DNA from: CAYZSU01 sp964480565
GTDB taxonomy: Bacteria > UBA10199 > 2-02-FULL-44-16 > JAAZCA01
Assembly: GCA_964480565.1 (NCBI GenBank)
Contig: CAYZSU010000020.1
Coordinates: forward strand, 1 to 34,244
Direction: 5' to 3'
DNA: 34,244 nt
Below, one piece after another: positions 24,482-32,010 of the stretch (its first letter is position 1; each line of letters begins with the position of its first letter). The position numbers and the translations under genes are program-made. The notes beneath the pieces were generated by a model. That model made no database searches and was not told where the DNA came from. It saw nothing but the letters and a program-made list of their open reading frames with translations.

Positions 24482-26557
24482 CTATATCGTAATATGCCCA
24501 ATTGCTTGATAATATTTGCCTATCGCAATCATAGGGAAAAAGTGACGATATCCATGATATCGAATATAAAAATGACCTGGAAATCCTGTGCCTGTATGGT
24601 GCATTTCATCCCATGTACCATGTTCATTCATTGTAGATAATAAATATTCAATTCCATGTTTGGCTTCAAAGCTATAGGCTCGACCGCCTGCAATCAGCCC
24701 TAAAATAGCCCATGAGGTTTGTGATGCTGTGCTACAATTATAGGGAATGAATTTCTTTTGATTATAGGATTCTGGGGATTCACTCCAACCCTGATCATTA
24801 TTTTGTATATTGGACAGCCAATGAAGTGTTCGTTCAATGCGAGGATCATGCATATCCCATTTTAATGCATTAAATGCGCTCAGCACACACCATGCACCAT
24901 AGATATAGTTGATTCCCCATCTAGCAAACCAGCCGCCAAAGCTTTCTTGCGTTTTCCATAGATAGCTGATTGCGCGTGTAATTGCTGGAAAGTGTTTGTC
25001 ATAACCATAGGAGGCAAGCAATTCAATAGCTCGTGCTGTAATGTCAGGGGATGAAGGATCCAAGCATGCCTTATGATCGGAAAATGGAATACGATTAACA
25101 ACAGACAATGTTTGGTTTTTGTCAAATGCGCCCCAGCCACCATCATCATTTTGCATGGATAATATCCAATTAATTCCCAGTTTACAGGCATGGTCTTTTT
25201 CATTTGTTGGAAGTGCGAGTCGTTTAAGAACATGTAAAATTTCTATGGTGTCATCCACATCTGGAAAATAATCGTTTTCAAACTCAAACGCCCAGCCACC
25301 AGGAGTGGCATTGGAATTTTTAATAGCCCAGTCACCTTTTGCCTCTGTGATTTGTTTTTTTAATAACCATTGCCCTGCCTTTAGCAGGTCTGGATCATTG
25401 CTTGGTACACCGCATTCAAGAAGTGCTATCATGGTCCACGGTGTATCCCAAATCGGTGAAATACAGCATTGCTGATGAATACGCGTGTTTTTATCTATTG
25501 CTACATTACATGTGACAGGGTCAATACCCAATTGCCTGAGTGCAGATGGAACAGTAATACCATTGTCGCGTACTTCATGAGGTTGCGATTCTACATCAAT
25601 GGCATTGTAGGATTGCTGAAACATTTTGAGTGCATCCAAGGGTTTTTGAATTTCAATACTATTTTTTGGATAATTCTGTGCACCATAAGCGAGTGCGCCA
25701 TAGGCAAGCGCTGGATAAATATCTTCTGTTTTTGCCACGTGATTCCATGTCCATTTGAGACATTTTTTGATGGCTTTTTTTCGTAAAAAACCAATGGGGT
25801 GTTTTTCATATAGTTTTAATAATTTATCAAATTGAATGAAAAAATTTTCAATAGAGAAGAAACCTTTGCTAGTTTTAAATGAATAGTCTCTGTGTTTATG
25901 GGAGGTTGCAAATAGTTCACTTAATGTAATTCCACGCGGGGAAGGTATTGTTTTACGAGTGGACATGAATACAAGCAGGGGGACAATAGTTGCTCTGGCC
26001 CAACTCGAAAATTCATAGATGTTCACTTTAAACCATGAGGGTAAAAAGATAAATTCTGCAGGCATTGAAGGACACGCATCCCAGGGGACAATGCCAAACA
26101 TCGCTAAATGAATTTTTGTAAACACGCGTGTATTTTCTATACCGCCATTTTGTATGATAAATTCACGAGCCTTTTGCATGCATGTGTCATCTGCGCTGAT
26201 TCCAGTAATTTGTAATGCAAAATAGCACTCAACGCTGGTACACAAGTGTCCAGGACCATCATGATAAATTGCCCAAGACCCATCATCGCGTTGTGCATCC
26301 AATAATCTATTTTGAATGCCTTGTTCAATATTGGCATCAACTTGTTCCAGGTAATGCATTAGGAATATAAATTCTGCACCAATGCTTTCATTGGCTTCCA
26401 GTGCATACCACCAATAGCCATCTGTTCGCTGATGGGATTTGAGCAATGAAATACTTTTGGATAATATCGCTTCTATTGTGGCACTATCCGTTTGATGGGA
26501 TATATGGGGTATTTGTATTTTATCTGTCGTTTGTTGGGGCTGATTATGAAATGTCAT
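24482..26557 (-). CDS. shc: Squalene-hopene cyclase
   Basis: This enzyme cyclises squalene to hopene/hopanol, the entry to hopanoids that stiffen bacterial membranes; it is a monotopic inner-membrane protein. The 691-residue product has the catalytic DxDD motif as D433-V-D-D436 in FPDVDDT. QW-type repeats are visible, for example QRDDGSWAIYHDG, QNDDGGWGAFDKN, QESFGGWFARWG and QNNDQGWSESPESY. SPIWDTPW and WGINYIYGAWCVLSA are conserved blocks. The N-terminal GYWWYALEANESIGAEFIFL is typical of bacterial cyclases. GAAAGG precedes the ATG. No other isoprenoid or hopanoid gene is adjacent. The gene stands alone between two repeat-rich regions, so it may sit at a rearranged locus. Confidence 0.95.
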   Translation of the reverse strand: MTFHNQPQQTTDKIQIPHISHQTDSATIEAILSKSISLLKSHQRTDGYWWYALEANESIGAEFIFLMHYLEQVDANIEQGIQNRLLDAQRDDGSWAIYHDGPGHLCTSVECYFALQITGISADDTCMQKAREFIIQNGGIENTRVFTKIHLAMFGIVPWDACPSMPAEFIFLPSWFKVNIYEFSSWARATIVPLLVFMSTRKTIPSPRGITLSELFATSHKHRDYSFKTSKGFFSIENFFIQFDKLLKLYEKHPIGFLRKKAIKKCLKWTWNHVAKTEDIYPALAYGALAYGAQNYPKNSIEIQKPLDALKMFQQSYNAIDVESQPHEVRDNGITVPSALRQLGIDPVTCNVAIDKNTRIHQQCCISPIWDTPWTMIALLECGVPSNDPDLLKAGQWLLKKQITEAKGDWAIKNSNATPGGWAFEFENDYFPDVDDTIEILHVLKRLALPTNEKDHACKLGINWILSMQNDDGGWGAFDKNQTLSVVNRIPFSDHKACLDPSSPDITARAIELLASYGYDKHFPAITRAISYLWKTQESFGGWFARWGINYIYGAWCVLSAFNALKWDMHDPRIERTLHWLSNIQNNDQGWSESPESYNQKKFIPYNCSTASQTSWAILGLIAGGRAYSFEAKHGIEYLLSTMNEHGTWDEMHHTGTGFPGHFYIRYHGYRHFFPMIAIGKYYQAIGHITI

Positions 26558-26591
26558 TTATACACCTTTCAGGCAACAAGTTAATCATCGA

Positions 26592-26620
26592 TTCTTATCA
26601 GTTCAGATATGGGAAATCAA
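26592..26620 (-). promoter_or_regulatory. Putative promoter of the squalene-hopene cyclase gene
   Basis: On the minus strand, TTGATT (26620-26615) and TAAGAA (26597-26592) are 17 bases apart and about 35 bases upstream of the ATG. Both match the consensus at 4/6 positions, so this is a weak prediction. Confidence 0.25.
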
Positions 26621-26750
26621 TGCGTTAATGAGCGTAGCACTATCTGTCGTTATATTATTAGATAATCGCTTGAACTATATTATCGACAATTTTACGAAAA
26701 AGTTGCTAAGGATTAGGGCGTGTCCTCATAAGGGGATAGGTACTGTTGTT

Positions 26751-26855
26751 ATACCAATTACGTAAATAAATCGTAGTCCCATTAAGAGCCTAAGTCATTA
26801 ATTTATATGCTAAATTCCTTTATAAAAACCCACGTTTATTTTACGTAATTGGTAT
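26751..26855. repeat. 105-bp MITE-like element with near-perfect 20-bp terminal inverted repeats
   Basis: ataccaattacgtaaataaa (26751-26770) is matched at the other end (26835-26855) by its reverse complement with one extra T. The interior of about 64 bases has no coding potential. Small size, matched ends and location inside another repeat suggest a miniature inverted-repeat transposable element. The ends begin and finish at TA, a possible target duplication. Confidence 0.65.
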
Positions 26856-26874
26856 TATTATCGGGCGTAAAGAT

Positions 26875-26956
26875 TGTCATCCCCGAGGCGGTGTTGATCG
26901 GGGATCTTAGGTGTTACGATTGCCTTTGGACCTTCGGATCAAGTCCGAAGGTGACA
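26875..26956. repeat. Double palindromic intergenic repeat (REP-like)
   Basis: The segment starts tgtcatccccga and ends tccgaaggtgaca, so its tips (tgtca/tgaca) are complementary. Inside are two hairpins: ccccga (26881) with tcgggg (26898), and ccttcgga (26931-26938) with tccgaagg (26944-26951) around a TCAAG loop. This pattern resembles the GTCATCCCCGA..TCGGGGAT type of repeat common in intergenic spaces of many proteobacteria (from memory). Confidence 0.65.
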
Positions 26957-27076
26957 GGTCTATTATGAGATTAATTCATAAAGTGTTTTTGTACATTTAA
27001 ATGCGCGTTTAATTACATCAAATGGATAGGTTATCCCTTATGAGTACATACCTTAGCTATTTTTTTTAAGCAAATT

Positions 27077-27108
27077 ACCATCGGTGCCAGGCACTGAAAT
27101 GGATGGTA
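27077..27108. repeat. Hairpin carrying the gtgccaggcac core
   Basis: taccatc (27077-27083) pairs with gatggta (27102-27108), and the loop contains the palindromic 11-mer gtgccaggcac (27084-27094). The same core forms the hairpin at 14044-14090. Confidence 0.5.
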
Positions 27109-27169
27109 TTTCTGATATCTAGTCTTTGAGGATTATGTTTTATGGGACTGGTGAAAAATAGCTATTTTA

Positions 27170-27293
27170 GGGAGTGTTCAAAAACACCCATCTTCGGTGT
27201 TTCCCGCTGCACCCGCAATTCTCACGTACTCGCATGTACGCTCCGGTTACAGGTTTGCGGGAGCCTAGAATCTGGGTATTTTTGAACAACCCC
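27170..27293 (+). mobile_element. MITE-like element, better preserved copy (124 bp)
   Basis: The left end gggagtgttcaaaaacac (from 27170) and the right end ggtatttttgaacaacccc (to 27293) are inverted repeats of about 21 bp with three mismatches. The interior contains CTTCGGTGTTTCCCGC, TCTCACGTACTCGCATGTACG and CTCCGGTTACAGG. There is no open frame of note. A decayed copy in opposite orientation lies at 2026-2144. Such structure is typical of non-autonomous derivatives of DDE-transposase insertion sequences, but the parent family cannot be named from this window. Confidence 0.65.
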
Positions 27294-27434
27294 ACTAATT
27301 GCTATTTCGATGGCAGTCCCTTCATACATTCTATGGTAATCCATATGTAAATCTGCTATTGTCCATTGGCGCAAGAACATATTAGTTGATGTATTGTATT
27401 TCAGATTAAATTCCAAAATAAGAACGGAAATACC

Positions 27435-28211
27435 ATGATAGCTAGCAAGCGACCTCTGTGTTTAATGACCAATGATGATGGGATTAATGCCAATGGCTTA
27501 AATGCACTTTGTAGCACTGTCTCCCAATATGCGGATATTGTCGTGGTTGCGCCATCATCGCAGCGAAGTGCATGCAGTCATGCTGTAACATTGCATGATC
27601 CCATTCGCATGAATAAGCTAGGCGATATGCGTTTTTCGCTGACAGGAACGCCAGTGGATTGTGTGATTATTGGAATGAATAAAATTTTACAACATAAACC
27701 AGATTTTATCTTTTCTGGTATTAATCATGGCTCGAATATTGGTGACGATGTGCATTATTCAGCAACAGTATCCGCTGCTTATGAAGGCGCGCTCAAAGGG
27801 ATTCCTTCCATTGCATTTTCACATATGTCAAGCGATGTAAGTCATACATTTGAATCAGAAAAAAAATGGATTGATACGATCGCCAAGTGGTTTTTAAATG
27901 CCACATTGCCTGCAAATATAATGATCAATGTTAATATACCGGATGTGCCAGCAAGTGAAATAAAAGGCATTTCTGTCGCATCTTTAGGCAAACGCGAATA
28001 TAAGGATATGCTTGATGAGCGCAAGGATCCGCAGGATAATTCCTATTTTTGGCTGGGAGGTGAAATTTTCGATAAGGATGTCACTCCGCAATCGGATTGT
28101 TTTGCGATATCTCAGAAAAAAATTACAATTACACCGTTAAAAACAGATATTACAAATTATGAGCAAATGGAGATGGTCTCATCATCGCTTGAGAAAGGCA
28201 TCTTAGAATGA
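27435..28211 (+). CDS. surE: 5'/3'-nucleotidase SurE
   Basis: SurE is a metal-dependent nucleoside 5'/3'-monophosphate phosphatase linked to stationary-phase survival. The 258-residue product has the metal-binding N-terminus MTNDDGINANGL (D14, D15), VVVAPSSQRSACSHAVT, TPVDCVIIG, and FSGINHGSNIGDDVHYSATVSAAYEG. All active-site blocks are intact. The ATG at 27435 has CGGA upstream. pcm starts four bases before its stop, followed by an NlpD-like gene. This surE-pcm-LysM/M23 order matches both gammaproteobacteria, where rpoS follows, and deltaproteobacteria. Here apt follows. Confidence 0.96.
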   Translation: MIASKRPLCLMTNDDGINANGLNALCSTVSQYADIVVVAPSSQRSACSHAVTLHDPIRMNKLGDMRFSLTGTPVDCVIIGMNKILQHKPDFIFSGINHGSNIGDDVHYSATVSAAYEGALKGIPSIAFSHMSSDVSHTFESEKKWIDTIAKWFLNATLPANIMINVNIPDVPASEIKGISVASLGKREYKDMLDERKDPQDNSYFWLGGEIFDKDVTPQSDCFAISQKKITITPLKTDITNYEQMEMVSSSLEKGILE

Positions 28212-28876
28212 TTGACTGGACAAAGAAGGGACGCGACCGTGATCCATATGAAGTGGCACGTCGGCGAATGGTGAGTGATCAACTTGCATCAAAGGGAATT
28301 GCATCCAAAGATGTGCTTCATGTAATGGGTGAATTGCCCAGGCATTTATTTGTAGAGCATGCCATGGAATCACAAGCTTATTTGGATCGACCACTTCCAT
28401 TGGGGCTTGGCCAGACCATTTCGCAGCCATTTATTGTGGCTAAGATGACCGAGACTTTGCAGCTTACAGGAACTGAGAAAGTACTTGAAATAGGCACAGG
28501 GTCTGGTTATCAAGCAGCTGTATTGGCTGGTTTAGCAAAGGAAGTGTATTCTGTCGAGCGTTTGTCAGATCTATCCATTCGAGCACGAAAAGTGCTGTAT
28601 CGTTTGGGATATAAAAATATCAAATTGCGCATTGGCGATGGCACTTTGGGCTGGAAGGAAAATGCCCCGTATGATCGTATTATTGTTACTGCAGGGGGGC
28701 CCAAAATACCCGAATCATTGCTCCATCAACTAGTTGATGGCGGAACAATGATCATACCTGTCGGACATGAGGATATTCAATGTTTGGAGGTCATTCAACG
28801 CATTGGAAATCGTTTTGAGCAAAAACGAGCAATTCCATGCCGTTTTGTTAAATTGAAAGGACAACATGGATGGTAA
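28208..28876 (+). CDS. pcm: Protein-L-isoaspartate O-methyltransferase
   Basis: Pcm methylates isoaspartyl residues in aged proteins so that they can revert to normal aspartate. The 222-residue product shows RRRMVSDQLASKGI, the region PRHLFVEHAMESQAYLD, the SAM motif VLEIGTGSGYQAAVLA (about 93-108), VYSVERL, GDGTLGWKENAPYDRIIVTA and LVDGGTMIIPVG. It overlaps the surE end (ATGA) and the start of the next gene by seven bases, so all three are translationally coupled. The extra N-terminal ~10 residues are usual in the longer bacterial form. Confidence 0.96.
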   Translation: MIDWTKKGRDRDPYEVARRRMVSDQLASKGIASKDVLHVMGELPRHLFVEHAMESQAYLDRPLPLGLGQTISQPFIVAKMTETLQLTGTEKVLEIGTGSGYQAAVLAGLAKEVYSVERLSDLSIRARKVLYRLGYKNIKLRIGDGTLGWKENAPYDRIIVTAGGPKIPESLLHQLVDGGTMIIPVGHEDIQCLEVIQRIGNRFEQKRAIPCRFVKLKGQHGW

Positions 28877-29631
28877 TGGGTAATGGACGATATTTATATC
28901 GATTATATGCATTAGTACCGGTAGTTCTATTATTTTTATCCTGTGCCACATCATTTGATAAGCGCGGGCAATATCATAAAGTACGTTCAGGCGAATCATT
29001 ATGGCGAATTGCGGCAGTATATCGGGTGGATGTACAAAAATTAGCAGAGTTTAACAATTTGTTAACCCCCAATCAATTGACTCGTGGGGCGCGAATTTAT
29101 ATTCCAAAACGAAAAAAGAAACCTGGGTATAAAAAATTACCATTTGAAGGCCATTTAGTCGTATCTGCAAAAACAAAAAAGAAACAAGGTAAATCCAAAA
29201 AGGGAAAACGCGGTGCCAGGCATGCGTATTCAAAACCCGTTAAAACATATAAAGGTCGTTTCATTTGGCCAGTCAAAAAGGGACGTGTATCTTCAAAATT
29301 TGGAATTCGAAATGGTAGGCGTCATGATGGATTGGATATTTCTGCGCCAAAAGGCACGCCGATAAAGGCTTCCGATGGAGGCAAAGCAGTGTTTGTGGGT
29401 AAAATGCGAGGCTATGGCAATATTGTTTTACTGCGCCATCGTGGTGAGTTTTTTACTGCCTATGCGCACAATCAGAAAAACTTAATTAAAAAAGGGCAAG
29501 TGGTTAAAAAAGGGCAGGTGATTGCCAAGGTGGGGCGTTCTGGGCGAGCCACTGGGAATCATGTACATTTTGAAATTCGCAATGGACAGGATGCGAGAAA
29601 TCCGCTATTTTTCCTGCCCGAACGAAAGTAA
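28870..29631 (+). CDS. LysM/M23 peptidase lipoprotein, NlpD-like
   Basis: The 253-residue product has a lipoprotein-type signal peptide (hydrophobic stretch about 11-24, then LSC with C25). A LysM peptidoglycan-binding domain spans about 35-79 (YHKVRSGESLWRIAAVY, ARIYIPK). A lysine-rich linker leads to an M23 LytM domain. The zinc/catalytic residues HDGLD, YAHN and HVHFE are all present, so it is probably an active endopeptidase. Enterobacterial NlpD has a degenerate site and instead activates amidases. The ATG at 28870 overlaps pcm; a second ATG six bases later is also possible. The repeat core ggtgccaggcat occurs in frame at 29212-29223. Confidence 0.9.
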   Translation: MVMGNGRYLYRLYALVPVVLLFLSCATSFDKRGQYHKVRSGESLWRIAAVYRVDVQKLAEFNNLLTPNQLTRGARIYIPKRKKKPGYKKLPFEGHLVVSAKTKKKQGKSKKGKRGARHAYSKPVKTYKGRFIWPVKKGRVSSKFGIRNGRRHDGLDISAPKGTPIKASDGGKAVFVGKMRGYGNIVLLRHRGEFFTAYAHNQKNLIKKGQVVKKGQVIAKVGRSGRATGNHVHFEIRNGQDARNPLFFLPERK

Positions 29632-29654
29632 ATGATAATTTTAAAGGAGATAAG

Positions 29655-30173
29655 ATGGAATCAATGATCAAATCCGCAATTCGCGATATTCCGAATTTTC
29701 CAAAACCAGGAATTATATTTAAAGATATTACGCCACTTTTAAAAGATGCGCGACTTTTTAAGCAGGTCATTGATCATTTTGTAAAGCGATATGCAGATCG
29801 ACCCATTTCTGCAATTGCAGGTGTTGAATCACGCGGGTTTATTTTTGGCGCACCCTTGGCTATGGCGTTGGATAAACCCTTTATACCCATTCGAAAAAAA
29901 GGAAAACTGCCGTATAAAACGGTTGAGCAATCCTATGATTTGGAATATGGATCAGCCACAATTGAGATGCATATTGATGCGGTGAATACAGATGATAATA
30001 TTGTAATCATTGATGATTTGTTGGCAACTGGGGGCACTGCAAATGCCGCTTGTGACCTCATTGAATCTCAAAATGCGCATATTCACGAATGTGCATTTAT
30101 TGTGGAATTAGCATTTTTAAATGGCAAGGCACTATTAGGCGATCGTGCGATTATGTCATTGGCAACATATTAA
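29655..30173 (+). CDS. apt: Adenine phosphoribosyltransferase
   Basis: Apt makes AMP from adenine and PRPP. The 172-residue product has the standard length and blocks: IRDIPNFPKPGIIFKDITPL, AGVESRGFIFGAPLA, PIRKKGKLPYKT, and the PRPP motif IVIIDDLLATGGTANA (about 115-130). It could recover the adenine released by MtnP (15203), giving a full salvage route within the window. AAAGGAG precedes the ATG, 23 bases after the M23 peptidase stop. The tRNA-Arg gene begins six bases after its stop, so the tRNA may be processed from the same transcript. Confidence 0.96.
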   Translation: MESMIKSAIRDIPNFPKPGIIFKDITPLLKDARLFKQVIDHFVKRYADRPISAIAGVESRGFIFGAPLAMALDKPFIPIRKKGKLPYKTVEQSYDLEYGSATIEMHIDAVNTDDNIVIIDDLLATGGTANAACDLIESQNAHIHECAFIVELAFLNGKALLGDRAIMSLATY

Positions 30174-30179
30174 TGCGAT

Positions 30180-30252
30180 GGGCCCGTAGCTCAGGGGACA
30201 GAGCATCTGCCTCCTAAGCAGAGGGTCGCAGGTTCGAATCCTGCCGGGCTCA
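30180..30252 (+). tRNA. tRNA-Arg, anticodon CCT
   Basis: A full cloverleaf of 73 bases is visible. The acceptor GGGCCCG pairs with CGGGCTC (one G-U), the D stem is GCTC/GAGC, and the anticodon stem TCTGC/GCAGA encloses the loop CTCCTAA. The T arm is GCAGG-TTCGAAT-CCTGC. The anticodon CCT reads AGG. The discriminator is A, and no CCA follows (CAG), so the end must be added by the CCA enzyme. It lies between apt and a strong terminator. Confidence 0.97.
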
Positions 30253-30258
30253 CAGATT

Positions 30259-30300
30259 GGGTTAGAAATAGTGAAATCACTGTTTCTAACCCATTTTTTT
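30259..30300 (+). terminator. Rho-independent terminator after tRNA-Arg
   Basis: gggttagaaatagtga (30259-30274) pairs with tcactgtttctaaccc (30277-30292) over 16 bp with one G-U, leaving only two unpaired centre bases before folding. It is followed by ATTTTTTT. It should end the surE-pcm-M23-apt-tRNA transcript. Confidence 0.9.
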
Positions 30301-30365
30301 ATGTATAGACAATAACTCTATAGAAATTGACATTCTCTTTATTTTCAATTACTTCCAATGGCGCT

Positions 30366-30980
30366 ATGACAACAAATATTATTACATTAATTGTGTTTTA
30401 CCCTGTTTTTTTACTGTCACTGTCGCTTCATGAAGCGGCTCATGCCTGGATGGCAAATCGCTTGGGCGATGATACGGCAGGACGAATGGGTCGAATAACG
30501 CTAAATCCCGTTCCACATATGGATATATTGGGCACGGTTATTTTACCAATTATTGGTATTTTAACGCCATTGCCGATTTTAGGGTGGGGAAAACCAGTGC
30601 CAGTGAATCCCTATCGTTTAAATCATCCAATACGCCGATCCAGTTTATGGGTGGCAGTGGCTGGGCCCTTAAGCAATATTTGTTTAGCAATTATCTGTGC
30701 AATCTCATTAAAAATAAGTATTTTCCCAAATATTGTATACTCCTTTTTATTTCAGGGCATGGTATTAAATCTGGTGTTGGCGACATTTAACTTAATTCCC
30801 TTATCGCCGTTGGATGGTGCCACAGTGCTTCGTGGGGTATTACCAGAATTTATGCTCTATAAATATGATCTTTTTTCAAAGTATAGCAGTATGATTTTAA
30901 TGGGACTATTTATGCTAGGATGGTTGAAATACTTGCTTTTGCCAGTGTATTGGCTTGCAAATTTATTGCTATCTATTTAA
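30366..30980 (+). CDS. Site-2 protease family (M50) membrane metalloprotease
   Basis: The 204-residue product is a small polytopic zinc protease of the S2P/M50B type. The zinc site HExxH is H22-EAA-H26 in SLSLHEAAHAWMA. The third ligand region is the LDG motif (D150) in FNLIPLSPLDGATVL. NPVPHMDILGT and GWGKPVPVNP are the usual family blocks between them. It has no PDZ domain, unlike RseP. The substrate is unknown. The ATG at 30366 is preferred over a TTG at 30327, since family members start just before the first helix. trpS follows nine bases after the stop, an arrangement common in deltaproteobacteria and Firmicutes, usually with scpAB next as here. Confidence 0.92.
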   Translation: MTTNIITLIVFYPVFLLSLSLHEAAHAWMANRLGDDTAGRMGRITLNPVPHMDILGTVILPIIGILTPLPILGWGKPVPVNPYRLNHPIRRSSLWVAVAGPLSNICLAIICAISLKISIFPNIVYSFLFQGMVLNLVLATFNLIPLSPLDGATVLRGVLPEFMLYKYDLFSKYSSMILMGLFMLGWLKYLLLPVYWLANLLLSI

Positions 30981-30989
30981 GAGGAATCT

Positions 30990-32000
30990 ATGTCTGATAA
31001 AAAACGAGTATTGAGCGGAAATCGACCCACAGGACAATTGCATTGGGGAAATTGTTTTGGAGCGCTTCAAAAATGGCATGATATTCAAAGTGAGTATGAT
31101 TGTTATTTTTTTATCGCAGACTGGCATGCACTGACTACGGGTTATAATCAAGCGGATCAAATTGAAACTTCGGTGACAGAAGTGCTCAAAGAGTGGCTGA
31201 TCATGGGTCTTGATCCAGAAAAAAGCACAATATTTATTCAGTCATTGGTGCCTGAACATGCGGAATTTCATCTATTACTATCGATGATCACGCCACTTGG
31301 TTGGCTGGAGCGTGTGCCATCATTTAAAGATATGCAGCAACAGTTGAAAAATAAAGATATCAATACCTATGGTTTTTTAGGATATCCATTGTTACAAACA
31401 GCGGATATTTTGCTCTATCAAGCGGATTTTGTGCCTGTTGGCGAGGATCAATTGGCTCATTTGGAGTTTGCAAGGGAGATTGTTCGTCGGTATCAGCATT
31501 TACTTACCTCCAGTTTTTTGAAAGAACCGTTGCCTCTACTTAGCAAGGCCACGCGTGTACCAGGTGTAGATGGTCGAAAAATGAGCAAGAGCTTTGATAA
31601 TGCAATTTATATGTCAGATGATGCGGACACCATACGAAATAAACTCATGCAAACAATTACAGATCCAGATCGCAAGCGTCGTAATGACCCTGGAAATCCC
31701 AGTATATGTAATATTTTTGCATATCATCAATTGTATATGGATGCCGATAGCATTGCAGATATTGAAAGCGCATGCAAAAAGGGCGATATTGGCTGTGTGG
31801 ATTGCAAAAAACGCTGTATTGAAAAAGCAATTTCGTACTGGGCACCTTATGAACAAAAACGTAATGAATATCATGGTAAAGAAAATGAATTAATGGATAT
31901 TGCACGGGCTGGATCGAAAAAGGCGAGAATGGTGGCTGCACAAACGATTGCTCAAATTCGATCCGATTTTGGTTTTGGTTTTTCAAATGCAAAAAAGTAA
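30990..32000 (+). CDS. trpS: Tryptophanyl-tRNA synthetase
   Basis: TrpS charges tRNA-Trp. The 336-residue product is a class I synthetase with the HIGH-like motif TGQLHWGN (14-21) and the KMSKS motif at about 197-201 (RKMSKSFDN). QTADILLYQADFVPVGEDQ binds tryptophan and ATP. A CVDCKKRC segment near the C-terminal part is found in one subgroup of bacterial TrpS, in keeping with a deltaproteobacterial source. AAGAGGAA precedes the ATG. scpA starts ten bases past the stop. Confidence 0.96.
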   Translation: MSDKKRVLSGNRPTGQLHWGNCFGALQKWHDIQSEYDCYFFIADWHALTTGYNQADQIETSVTEVLKEWLIMGLDPEKSTIFIQSLVPEHAEFHLLLSMITPLGWLERVPSFKDMQQQLKNKDINTYGFLGYPLLQTADILLYQADFVPVGEDQLAHLEFAREIVRRYQHLLTSSFLKEPLPLLSKATRVPGVDGRKMSKSFDNAIYMSDDADTIRNKLMQTITDPDRKRRNDPGNPSICNIFAYHQLYMDADSIADIESACKKGDIGCVDCKKRCIEKAISYWAPYEQKRNEYHGKENELMDIARAGSKKARMVAAQTIAQIRSDFGFGFSNAKK

Positions 32001-32010
32001 AGGCGTGGTA

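Larger units (their letters stand above)
26697..27067. repeat. Element of about 371 bp bounded by long imperfect inverted repeats
   Basis: The left end (26697-26738) contains AAAAAGTTGCTAAGG and, further in, CTCATAAGGGGATA. The right end (27031-27067) read on the other strand gives AAAAATAGCTAAGG and CTCATAAGGGATAA in the same order. The ends differ by a few mismatches and about five extra bases on the left. No transposase is encoded inside. Two other repeats (26751-26855 and 26875-26956) lie within it, so it may be an old non-autonomous element that received later insertions. Confidence 0.55.
26558..27434. other. Gene-free, repeat-packed region between shc and surE
   Basis: No convincing reading frame occurs in these 877 bases. 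Instead the region holds stacked inverted-repeat elements, each listed separately: an outer pair at 26697-27067, a 105-bp element at 26751-26855 and a double palindrome at 26875-26956. A hairpin with the gtgccaggcac core lies at 27077-27108, and a MITE-like element at 27170-27293 sits inside a further imperfect inverted repeat (27130-27342). The shc promoter lies at the left end, and the surE promoter must lie in or after 27294-27420. A weak CGGA ribosome binding site precedes surE. Confidence 0.7.

Noticed and set aside
24296..24640. A 114-codon plus-strand frame starting with GTG between the SRPBCC gene and shc
   Set aside because: Its second half is antisense to the conserved 3' end of shc, its first part lies in the palindromic repeat, and it has no ribosome binding site or recognisable domain.
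25469..25786. A 105-codon plus-strand frame inside shc
   Set aside because: Antisense to conserved squalene-hopene cyclase sequence and without a credible start signal.
26629..26766. A 45-codon frame upstream of shc
   Set aside because: It runs into two inverted-repeat ends and has no ribosome binding site or resemblance to a known protein.
30327..30332. TTGACA considered as the -35 box of the site-2 protease promoter
   Set aside because: The sequence 16-18 bases downstream (around TACTTC) is a poor -10 match, so no promoter is called.
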